This document shows positions 49,301 to 57,550 of a DNA stretch of 64,000 nucleotides, one piece after another. Numbering within the stretch: the first letter of the stretch is position 1; every line of letters starts with the position of its first letter. A program made the translations under genes and the position numbers. The notes beneath the pieces were generated by a model. That model was given only the letters and a program-made list of their open reading frames with translations. It was not told where the DNA came from and did no database searches. Source of the DNA: Opisthocomus hoazin (Eukaryota > Chordata > Aves > Opisthocomiformes > Opisthocomidae); the NCBI RefSeq assembly GCF_030867145.1, contig NC_134428.1:24593537-24657536 (forward strand), in the 5' to 3' direction.

Positions 49301-50182
49301 GGGAGGCAAAGAGGCCTTGAACCCCACCTTGAACCTTGGGGTTCAAGGCCTCTTTCCCTCCCCCCTGCTAAAAGTAGGATTCCAGTTGGCCAACCTGACA
49401 GCCTGGGGAGCAGAAGGTGCCTCTGGGCGACCATCCCAGAGGACATCAGGACCCAGCTCCTCATCCGCACCAAAGTTCAGCTTCTTCACAGCTTCCAGCC
49501 GCTGTCGCTTCGGCTTCGGGGCTGCGGGAGACACCGAAGCGGGGAGAAGAAGCGTTAACCGATGGGGGGGCGGTGAGGTAGGCACCCAAACAGGGGTGGG
49601 CACCCAAACAGGGGTGGGCACCCAAACAGGGGTGGGCACCCACCCGGCTGCTCCCCTGGAGAGGGGTCAGCAGCACTCGTCGGGGGTTGCAAAACGTCTT
49701 CATAAACCCAACTTGAGCCAAAAAACCTCTCCATAAACCCAACTTGAGCCAAAAAACCTCTCCATAAACCCAGCTTGAGCCAAACTTACTGCGGGCGGCG
49801 GGTGGGGAGCCGGGGGGGTCGCAGCCCCGGTCCCTCTTCCCCGGGTGGGCTCCCCCGAGGCCGCTGCCCCCGACGGGGTCCCCGGAAGGGTCGGGATCGT
49901 CCGGCTGCTGCCTCCTGCTTCGGAATTGGGAGGTTTTGAGGCCGACGGGTGGAGATGGATCATCTGCAGAAGGTGTCGGACGACGGCGACGGTCACCGGA
50001 GGGGACGCACGGTGGGGGGGGGGAGGCACCCTGGGGGGGGGGACACGCCGCTCCGCCCGCTCCCTCCCTCCCCCTCCGCCGGTGTCCCAGCAGCACCCAC
50101 CGCCCAGCTCGGCCAGCACCTCCAGCTCGTCCGCGAACCGCTGGTAGAAGCTCTCCTCGGGGCTCTCCTCAGGGCCCGCCAT
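37341..50182 (-). CDS. CHTF18: chromosome transmission fidelity protein 18 (alternative RFC large subunit)
   Basis: Coding exons in transcript order: 50182-50101, 49963-49790, 49521-49395, 49288-49096, 48998-48909, 48790-48738, 47709-47568, 47164-46952, 46064-45967, 45874-45751, 45600-45467, 44899-44806, 44729-44631, 44370-44240, 43761-43599, 43511-43287, 43180-43031, 42653-42523, 40435-40291, 39460-39344, 38535-38478 and 37477-37341. The 22 exons total 2880 nt, 959 aa; human CHTF18 has 975. The protein is the large subunit of the CTF18-RFC clamp loader, which loads PCNA and supports sister-chromatid cohesion. Walker A is GPPGLGKTT at about residues 364-372 and Walker B is LIIDEID at about 422-428, so the AAA+ ATPase site is intact. 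The C-terminal exon (about 915-959, with [15 protein letters not shown]) matches the conserved tail that binds DCC1 and CTF8. Intron 3 is a ~106-bp near-complete hairpin and intron 16 uses a GC donor (GAG/gcaagc). Eight CR1 fragments sit in introns. Transcription starts in a promoter shared with RPUSD1. Confidence 0.97.
37626..38242 (-). repeat. CR1 LINE fragment in CHTF18 last intron
   Basis: About 617 bp, from the 3' octamer repeat back to the ORF2 codons for '[18 protein letters not shown]'. The reverse-transcriptase C-terminal frame is largely open across it and joins by chance to CHTF18 intron sequence, giving a misleading 465-codon frame. It has the same orientation as CHTF18. Confidence 0.93.
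40659..40953 (+). repeat. CR1 LINE fragment in CHTF18 intron 18
   Basis: Truncated at both ends: it starts at the codons for '[11 protein letters not shown]' and stops inside the 3' region at 'tgctctgggtgacc', without the terminal octamers. It is antisense to CHTF18. Confidence 0.9.
41146..41178. repeat. A/T-rich simple repeat
   Basis: Four copies of a poly-A word followed by tt (aaaaaatta type) in CHTF18 intron 18. Confidence 0.7.
41797..42080 (+). repeat. CR1 LINE 3' fragment in CHTF18 intron 18
   Basis: Begins with a small internal duplication of 'ggacaaggggcaa', runs through the ORF2 end and stops at the 3' terminus 'gggattctgtaac'. The subfamily carries 'accatgctggga' before the octamer. 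Antisense to CHTF18. Confidence 0.9.
42729..42949 (+). repeat. CR1 LINE 3' fragment in CHTF18 intron 17
   Basis: A 5'-truncated CR1 starting at 'gaacccgaggaagaac' and ending at 'gggattctgtgacct'. Antisense to CHTF18, about 80 bp from exon 17. Confidence 0.9.
44008..44190 (-). repeat. CR1 LINE 3' fragment in CHTF18 intron 14
   Basis: Reverse CR1 3' end of the 'cccagcatggca' subfamily, ending 50 bp from exon 14. Sense to CHTF18. Confidence 0.88.
45190..45384 (+). repeat. CR1 LINE 3' fragment in CHTF18 intron 11
   Basis: Ends with a clear repeat of the terminal octamer (attctgtgattctgtgatt). It is of the 'agtaggggttgg' subfamily, the same as the copies at 317 and 61714. Antisense to CHTF18. 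Confidence 0.92.
46320..46475 (-). repeat. CR1 LINE 3' fragment, divergent subfamily
   Basis: Starts 'agaatcatcagggttggaaa' and reads through 'cctctgagatcatcaggtcc'. This is the 3' end of a different and probably older CR1 group from the others, matching in reverse the copy at 59644. It lies in CHTF18 intron 8. Confidence 0.85.
47821..48640 (-). repeat. long CR1 LINE fragment in CHTF18 intron 6
   Basis: About 820 bp, the longest CR1 in the window. It covers the ORF2 C-terminal third ('[10 protein letters not shown]', '[20 protein letters not shown]') through to the 3' end of the 'ccagcatggca' subfamily. It continues 5' past 'tggtcaccctgtcg' to about 'ccaggtctcg'. Sense to CHTF18. Confidence 0.92.
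49290..49372. repeat. inverted repeat filling CHTF18 intron 3
   Basis: The left arm 49290-49326 and right arm 49337-49372 are reverse complements with one mismatch and one single-base gap, separated by a 10-nt loop. Intron 3 itself is only 49289-49394, so about 80% of it is stem. The minus-strand acceptor and its C-tract lie in one arm; the donor lies about 21 nt outside the other. Confidence 0.93.
49581..49640. repeat. 18-bp tandem repeat in CHTF18 intron 2
   Basis: Three perfect copies of ggcacccaaacaggggtg begin at 49581, 49599 and 49617, with a partial fourth copy from 49635. The unit is a multiple of three and is read open in several frames. Confidence 0.95.
49701..49789. repeat. 31-bp tandem repeat next to CHTF18 exon 2 donor
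   Basis: Units beginning cataaaccca start at 49701, 49732 and 49763, a period of exactly 31 bp. The last copy abuts the exon 2 splice donor at 49788-49789 (minus strand). Together with the 18-bp array it makes up more than half of the 268-bp intron. Confidence 0.93.
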
Positions 50183-50859
50183 GGTCCCCTCCTTCCCCGC
50201 CCGCCCCGCGCTTCCGGCCGCCGCGCCGCAGCGGAGCACGCCGCTGATTGGACGCGACGGCGCCGGGTTGGAAACGGCGGCGGCGCTGATTGGGCGAGAC
50301 GCGCGGCCCGACGCGGAGGTGGCGGCGTTGATTGGACGCGACGCGCGGCACGGCGCCTCCGGTGGGGGCAGTGGGGGAGCCGGCCGACCCGCCCGGCCCG
50401 GCCCGGCCCGGGGACGGCGCTGAGGTCGGCGCGGGGGGAACCGGGGATCGGGTCGGGCCCGGCCCCTCCGCCGCGTCCCGGAGCCCCAGCGCCGGGCCTG
50501 GCCCCTCTGCCGCGTCCCGGAGCCCCTCCGCCGGGCGGGTTCCCTGCAGCCGGCAGTGGGCGGGCCGGTGGGAGAGGGGGGAAGCCGAGCCCCGCCGTCG
50601 GGCTGCATCGGGGGACACCATGACGGGGATGGGGGCTCCACGCGTGACACCGGGAGAGCGGCGGAGCCTCCCGGCGTGACAGCGGCAGCGCTGCGGGACC
50701 CGTACAGCTGCGTGACACCGGTTGTCGCTCGGGTGCGTCTCCGGTCCGGCTGGGCGTACCCCAGCTCCGGGCCCTGCTCCCTGGGGGGGGTCCCTTCGCT
50801 CCCCGGGGTGCCCGGGCTCACCCCGGTTCCCCCTCACGGCTCCCCGCAGGGCGCTGGCC
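50183..50859. promoter_or_regulatory. bidirectional CpG promoter of CHTF18 and RPUSD1
   Basis: A very GC-rich 677-bp interval separates the two divergent start codons. Three CCAAT boxes (read as ATTGG on plus) lie at 50247-50251, 50289-50293 and 50331-50335, spaced exactly 42 bp and all in the same orientation, facing CHTF18. They share the surrounding word gattggacgcgacg or a close variant. An ETS-like cttccgg occurs at about 50211-50217. There is no TATA box. Multiple NF-Y sites are typical of S-phase and cell-cycle genes, which fits CHTF18. The sequence just before the RPUSD1 ATG (tccccgcag, ending 50849) looks like a splice acceptor, so RPUSD1 may have a non-coding first exon in this interval. 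Confidence 0.75.
50461..50538. repeat. 39-bp direct duplication in the bidirectional promoter
   Basis: Two copies starting at 50461 and 50500 share ggcccctcygccgcgtcccg and what follows, differing at a few positions. They sit downstream of the CCAAT boxes towards RPUSD1. Confidence 0.85.
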
Positions 50860-52922
50860 ATGGAGCCGGGCACCATCGACAACCTGTCCATCCTCTACCA
50901 GAGCTCCGACTTCATCGTGGTCAACAAGCACTGGGACGTCCGCATCGACAGCAAGATGTGGTACGAGACGCTGACGCTGCAGAGCCAGCTCAAGCACCGC
51001 TTCCCCGAGCTGGCCGACCCCGACACCTACTACGGCTTCAGGTGAGCGCCCGGGCGCCGAGCCGGCCTCGGCCGGGGATGCTTCCCTTGGGGATGCTCCT
51101 CCGCCTCCCGTCTCCTCCGCAGGTTCTGCCACCAGCTCGACTTCTCCACCAGCGGGGCCCTCTGCGTCGCGCTCAACAAAGCGGCGGCGGGAAGCGCCTA
51201 CAAGTGTTTTAAGGACCGGCTGGTGACCAAAGCCTATCTCGCCCTGGTGAGCCCACCCCGCCGGGTCCTGCTTCTGGACGTATCTTCTGAGCTTGCCAAA
51301 TGGCCACTCGGTCTCTGCTGCTCGCCGTCCCGGCGTCGGTGAGGAGCGAGTGCCGGGGCCGCCGTTTGCAACGCGGCTTTCTGCCCCGCAGGTGAGGGGC
51401 CACGTCAGCCAGAGCCGGATGACGATCCGCTACGCCATAGGGAAGAACACCACCGAGGGCATGACCCACATGATGTGCATCGACGGGACGGAGGGTGAGC
51501 GGCCCCCGCGCCCTCCCAGGCACCAGGACAGGCTGGGGTGGACCTGCTGGAGAGCAGCTCTGCGGAGAGGGACTGGGAGTGCTGGGGGACGACAGGGTGA
51601 CCATGAGCCAGCAGCGTGCCCTGGGTGCCAAGAAGGGCAATGGGATCCTGGGGTGCATGAGGAGGAGTGTGGGCAGCAGGGCGAGGGAGGGTCTCATCCC
51701 CCTCTGCTCTGCCCTGGGGAGGCCCCATCTGCAGTGCTGTGTCCAGTGCTGGGCTCCCCAGTTCAAGAAAGATGAGGAGCTACTGGAGAGAGTCCACCGG
51801 AGGGCTGTGAGGATGAGGAGGGGACTGGAGCATCTCTCCTCCGAGGAGAGGCTGAGGGAGCTGGGCTTGTTCAGCCTGGAGAAGAGAAGGCTGCGAGGGG
51901 ACCTTAGAAATGCCTCTAAATATCTGCAGGGTGGGGGTCAGGAGGCCGGGGCCAGACTCTTTCCAGTGGTGCCCAGCGACAGGACAAGGGGCAACGGGCA
52001 CAAACTGAAGCAGAGGAAGCTCCAGCTGAACCCGAGGAAGAACTTCTTCCCTCTGAGGGTGACGGAGCCCTGGCCCAGGCTGCCCAGGGAGGCTGTGGAG
52101 TCTCCTTCTCTGGAGATATTCCAGCCCCGCCTGGCCGCGGTGCTGTGCAGCCTGCTCTGGGTGACCCTGCTTGGGCAGGGGGTTGGGCTGGGTGACCCGC
52201 AGAGGGCCCTTCCAACCCCTGCCATGCTGGGATTCTGTGACCTGACCCCCCCGTCCCACCTCCGGGTCTCGTTGCAGGCTGTGAGAACCCCAAACCTTGC
52301 CAGTCGGAGCTGATCGTGCTGGAGCACGGGTCCTACAGCGGGGACCCCGTAACCAAAGTGCTGCTGCAGCCGCTGACAGGTTGGAGCTCGAGGCCGGGCA
52401 TGGGGGGGGCTCCGGTTCTCAGGCTGAGGGGGACAAACGCCGTCTGATGCGTTGTCACCTCGCACCACCGTGCCCTCGGGGTGGGTCTCAGGGGTAACCC
52501 GTGTCCCTGGTGCCTCTCTAGGGCGGACCCATCAGCTCCGGGTTCACTGCAGCGCCGTCGGCCACCCCATCGTGGGGGACTTCACCTACAGCCACAAGAA
52601 GGACAGCGGGCCCTACAGAATGATGCTCCACGCCTACTACCTGCGCATCCCCACCGGCAAGGAGCTCATCGAGGTCTGCGCGCCCGACCCCTTCGTCACC
52701 GCGATGGACAGCAACTGGGTGCCCCACCGCGTCGCTCACCGCCTGGAGGAGACCATCCAAGAGCTGAAGGAGAAGGCGACGCGGAAGGGCGAAGAGGAGG
52801 AGAGCCGGGAAGCGGCGCGTGATGGCGGAGGAGAGGAGGTGCTGAGCGAAGCCAGGAGCCCGGAGACGGAGGAGCAGCAAGCCCGCTGCCAGCAGTGGTT
52901 GGCCGAGTGGGCTTTGGAGTGA
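50860..52922 (+). CDS. RPUSD1: RNA pseudouridylate synthase domain-containing protein 1
   Basis: Exons 50860-51041, 51123-51246, 51392-51494, 52278-52379 and 52522-52922 total 912 nt and encode 303 aa; the human protein has 312. The N-terminus reads MEPGTIDNLSILYQSSDFIV. The RluA-family catalytic motif is HQLDFSTSG, just after the first junction, with the conserved Asp present; the common motif is HRLD, and Gln replaces Arg here. The C-terminal half carries RTHQLRVH and IVGDFTYS, conserved in RluA/RluC enzymes. The last part (about 240-303) is charged and Glu-rich with 'EELKEKATRKGEEEE'-like composition, probably coiled or disordered. The family converts uridine to pseudouridine in RNA; the substrate of RPUSD1 is not evident from sequence. 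Intron 3 carries a 726-bp CR1. The gene is divergent from CHTF18. Confidence 0.96.
51517..52242 (+). repeat. long CR1 LINE fragment in RPUSD1 intron 3
   Basis: About 726 bp in sense orientation, with one uninterrupted ORF2 reading frame ('[18 protein letters not shown]' through '[15 protein letters not shown]') to the 3' end. It ends at 'gggattctgtgacctg' of the 'ccatgctggga' subfamily. It fills most of the intron, ending about 35 bp before exon 4. The open frame indicates a relatively recent insertion. Confidence 0.93.
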
Positions 52923-55449
52923 GCGCAGACCACATCTCTGCGCTTCCAGCCCCGTGCTCCATTTTCGTCCCGGTGGGTCTGCACAGAGCCCAGCGCCGAC
53001 TCCACATCTGCACTTCCCCTGCGCCGTGGCTTCCCTCACTTCTGGGGCTGGGATTAGACAGAGTTTAGCAGCGATTAGGATGGGTTTATTTTTTAATGTA
53101 CGCATCATCCATCTGGCCACTGGATGCCCCTTTCCTCATCCCGGGCGTCAGCCGCAGTCAGTGTGTCACCCACCAGCTTAGAGTGATCCCAGAGCTTTAC
53201 CTGCCTGTCCCGGGGGCACCCACGCTGCCTTTGCCGTGAGCCCCGTGGCCGCGTCTGCAGCCCCTCGGTGCCGGGGTGCCAGAACGCAGCCCAGCGAAGC
53301 GAGGGGAGAAGATGCCGGGTGCAGCTTCAGTGTCCCCCGTTCCCTGGGCTCCAGGCTGCTGCGCGCCTTGCATGGGGGATGGGAGATGGGGAGGCCGAAG
53401 TGCAGCCGGGGGGCACCGGCAGCCCCCCCCCCCACTCCTCATCCCTGGGGGTTTTGCCCGCGGAGCTGGGCTCTGCGGTGGGCGCGGGAGAGGTCCCTGC
53501 CCTCGCGCTGTCCCTCCCGCCTCGCCCCACGCGTGGTTGGTGTCTTTTAAAGGTCGGTTGAAGGCGAGTGAGTCCATACGAATGGATTTTAAACTTTTTT
53601 TTTCATATTTCTATGAGAAGAATCTCACCTTTTAGCGGTTCTGAAATACGGGTGGTCTCGGAAATGCGTGTATTTTTGGTACTTTGGTGGTCAGGCTGGC
53701 CAGCAGCCCAAAGCTTTTTTAGCAGCTCCTACTCCCTCTAGTAGCGTTGCCTTTTCCTCGCGCCCGCTTTTGTCCTGGGGTGGACGTAACCCCTGCTGAG
53801 ACAGGTCGGAAGATGCAAGCCCCCTTCTGCTTTACCCAAACGAGGAGGAATAAGCGTTGTGTTTGGGTCCCATCGCGTGGCTCCTCGCTGCGGGCGTGCC
53901 GGCGGGTGCCGGGTGCAGGTCCATCGGGTGGGAGCAGCGAGAGCGGCCGAGGGGATGCTTGGAGCTGGCGGAAAGGCTGAGGAGCAACGCGAAGAGCGGG
54001 AAGGGGCTCGGCCTGGCGCCGGCACCCAGCTTGCAAGGCGCCGAGAGGGGTTTCCCTGAGAACACCCTGGCTTCGTCAGCCGGCGTCGTGCCGCTTCGCT
54101 CCCTGTCTGTCCCCCGCAGCCCTCGGGGGAAGCTTTGAAAATGAAGAGCGCGGGGCGAGGGGCAGAGGTGGCCGGAGCCGCTTGCGTGCAGAGCACCGAG
54201 CCCCGGGGTGTCCGGCACCGAGCGCCGTGCCTGGAGCTGGTGTCACCCCGCAAGCCCTGTCCCAGTTACAGCACGCCTGAGAGCGGTTTCACCTCGTATT
54301 CCCACCCGGAGGGGGGATAAAACCGGCACAGCCCTCTCCTCGTGGGTGATCACGCTATGCGGGTACCGAAACCCCGGCAGCAGATTTTGTCCCTGCCCGT
54401 CCCGTCTCCCAGAAGGGGCTGGGGAAGGGAGAGGCACCCGCAGCTGAAAATTAACTTGTTTGGCAAAGGATGAGCGTGGGTGACGTGCTGGGGAGGCCCT
54501 GGAAAGTCACGGGGGAGGTTTCCAGCATCGGAGACGGGGCTCAGCCTTCCCTACCCGACGAGGGACGCGTCCTGCAGCCGCACGGCCGGACGAGGCTGCC
54601 GGTGGCACGGCGCTGGGCCGTCGGTGCCGGGGGGCTGGCACCCAGCGCTCGCCCCGCCGTCTGCACCCCACGGCGCCCATCGGCCTCCGTGCGTTGCCCT
54701 TCTGCCCAGCATCACAGGAACGGGAGATGAACGCGTATTTCCCCTTCCCCTGCGGAGAGGTGTTGCCCAGGTGGCCGTCCCCGCGTCGCTGCGTCGTGTG
54801 TGAAGCCACTCGCGCGTTCGGTCGGGGGGGTCGTGATATCTCGTGTGTCTCGTGACGCTCTGCACGGCTTGGAACACCCCTGGCTTCTCGTCGCACGTTA
54901 CCACAGTAAACCCTTACAGCCCGCAGCCGGCCCTGTGGTCTCTCAATCCCCGCCGCGCTGCGGGGGGCCGGCGTGTTGCCGGTGCGGTGCCGGGGGTCCA
55001 GGAATGAGCCCGGACCGGCACAGCGGGACCGGCCCCCGGGCTCCAACCCGGCCAGCCTGTTGTTGCGGGAGCACCGGGCGCCCGTCCTCGCCCTGCTGAA
55101 ATCCTCCGGGATCGGCGATCCGAAAGCCTTCCCGGGCTCAGACGACCAAGGATGCCCGAGGTGGCTGGGGCACGTGCCGCTGCCCCGGCCCTTCCCTGCC
55201 CGCTGCCCGCCCCGGCCAACGCCAGCAACTGGGATTGTGCCGAGCCAAAAGGCAGAGGAGGGGGGAAAACTCCCAATTTCGAAACCCCGCGGCTGTCCCT
55301 GGCAGGGAAATGGGGGAGCAGCCCCCGGGGGGGCACAGGGAAAGCTGCCACCACCCGTGGTTTCCATACAGCTCGTGTACGTCAAAGGTCATTGCTGGGG
55401 TTGGAGCGGCTGGAAAAGCGAGGGACGGCCCAAAGGAATCATCTCATCA
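52923..55449. other. RPUSD1 3' region and intergenic DNA
   Basis: The RPUSD1 3' UTR must start here, but I see no canonical AATAAA in the first 700 bp. The rest is GC-rich with overlapping open frames on both strands and no family motif. No gene was recognised. Confidence 0.4.
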
Positions 55450-55697
55450 ACGGGCACAAAGTGAAGCAGAGGAAGCTCCAGCTGAACCCGAGGAAGAACT
55501 TCTTCCCTCTGAGGGTGACGGAGCCCTGGCCCAGGCTGCCCAGGGAGGCTGTGGAGTCTCCTTCTCTGGAGATATTCAAGACCCACCTGGACAAGGTCCT
55601 GTGCAGCCTGCTGTGGGTGACCCTGCTTGGGCAGGGGGTTGGACTGGGTGACCCACAGAGGTCCCTTCCAACCCCTGCCGTGCTGGGATTCTGTGAT
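55450..55697 (+). repeat. CR1 LINE 3' fragment
   Basis: A 5'-truncated copy from 'aacgggcacaaagtgaag' to the terminal 'gggattctgtgatctg'. Sense to the flanking RPUSD1 and mesothelin-family genes. Confidence 0.92.
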
Positions 55698-57550
55698 CTG
55701 TGGTCTTCGGGCTGTGAGGTTTTTAACGGAGAAGCGGCTGGTTGAGAGGAGGGGAGATGCGGTGGGAGCTTCCCCGCCTCCGGAGCAGCGGTGCCCACCA
55801 CCCAGCCCCCGGGGGAAGGGGCTTTGGCCGGTGCTTCCCCCAGCACGTTCGGGTTTGGGGTGATGCTCCTGTGCCTGCTCCTCCGGGGGTTGCTCCAGGG
55901 CCAGTTCTAAGCTCTGCAGGGACACGGTGGCCGCGGTGACCTGCGAAGGGGCCCCGACGTGCCCCTGCCCTCCTGCTCCAGCCACCTCTGGCCAGCAAGC
56001 CCGCGGCGGGGGCCGCGTCCCACCAGCAGCCTCACAGCAAACAAGTTTCTGTAATTCCACCACTCCGGCGAGAGCTATTTTTACAGCGAATCCTTCCAAA
56101 ATAGAAACCAGAAACACCTGCGGGCGGCTGACCCAGCCCCAGTGCTGCAGGACCGGTTGCTCAGCGGGGGACGGCGGCACCGGGGGATGGCGAACCCCGC
56201 TCAGCGCCGTGCCGGCGGGTCCAGGGACCCTCTGTGAAGGATGAGGCCCCAAACCCGGCCAAACTGGTGGTGCAGCCCGGCGTCCAGCCCAGCCGACTGC
56301 TCTCACCCTTCCCTTTTCCCGGGATAAATGCATGGATAACGCGATGGCTGCTGCGCAGCATTGGGGTCCTCTGGGTTTTCAGCACCTGAATTCCTGTTTC
56401 TTTTCAGGCTCTTCCTTCATGGCGCGTACCGGGTGGCATTTCAGAGCGGGATCGGAAATTATTGGGAGAAAGCTGGGAAAATGGGAACGTGGCCAAGGCA
56501 CAAAGGACGGGTGGGAGGGACGCACCTCGCAGAGAGGTGCTGAGCCCATCACCGAGGGCTGGTCCATTCTGCACACCGGTTGCCGTATAAAATATACCCC
56601 TGCCTAGCTCAGAGGGTTTTCACCACTGGAAGGGCCTTTACCTCCGTCAGGAGCATGAAAAACACCAGACCAGAGAATTCAACTCATTCACCCCAAAGTT
56701 CAAAGTGACCTTTTACAAAGAAAAAAAAAAAAACCAAACCTAGAACGGGAAAGAAAGCAGCTTTACAAAACCCTGTTGAGAAACTGCCCCGTCACACCCC
56801 GTTTTCCCATCCCCACCCCGCAGCAGATAAGTGCCGAGCCCTCCGCGGCGCTGCCCGTCCTCGCCCGCGGCCGGTGGGCGAGCACCTTCCCCAGGCGAGC
56901 AGCGCGAAGCCCCCGAGCCCAGCCGACCCCCCGGACGGAGAGCAAGGCCACCGGTGGGACTTGGGGAGCGCAGTGGAAAAATTACTGGCATCTAGCTCAA
57001 AGGGCGATCAGCTAATTAGCTAATTGCTCTCTGGGCAGCGCCGAGCAGCCCCTCGCTGGCGGTTCTAGAGCAGGGATTTGTTTTCTGTCGGAGGTTTCCA
57101 GCTGCGGGGTGTGGAGTCGGGCGATGCGTGCTGGTGCTCCTCCACTGGGTTGCACTGGGTTCCTCCCAGTCTGTGCTGGTGTGGTTCTGTGCGGGGCCAG
57201 GGGACGGTGGGGGATGCTGTCCCGCAGGGTCCGGGCAGGAGCAGGGTGCTGGGTGTCGGAGAGGACAACTTGTTGTGGAGGTTTCTTTAGCAACGAACGG
57301 AGAATGAAATTCTGCTTTCTGCTGCGTAGGATTTCCGATCCCTCCCTTGGCTGCGGGGGGTTTGAGCGGGCACTCGGAGAGCGCGGGTGGGCACGCTGAG
57401 CCCCCACGGCTCCAGCCCCAGCACCGCACAGGACCGACCACAGGACCATTCCCAGCCCGGCCGGCGCTCAGCCCCGTCCCGGGGTGCGGGACACGGCTCC
57501 CACCTCTGCTCCCCCACCGGCCCGCAGGACGAAGCCCCAGCACAGGCACC
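55698..57550. other. intergenic, upstream of mesothelin-family gene
   Basis: No exon was recognised. It includes an A-rich tract near 56721-56745. The promoter and 5' UTR of the gene starting at 57551 presumably lie at its right end; no TATA box was seen. Confidence 0.4.

Noticed and set aside
49700-50821. 373-codon open frame on minus across the CHTF18 start region
   Set aside because: GC-rich promoter DNA lacks stops. The real CHTF18 start is at 50182, supported by the exon chain and family similarity.
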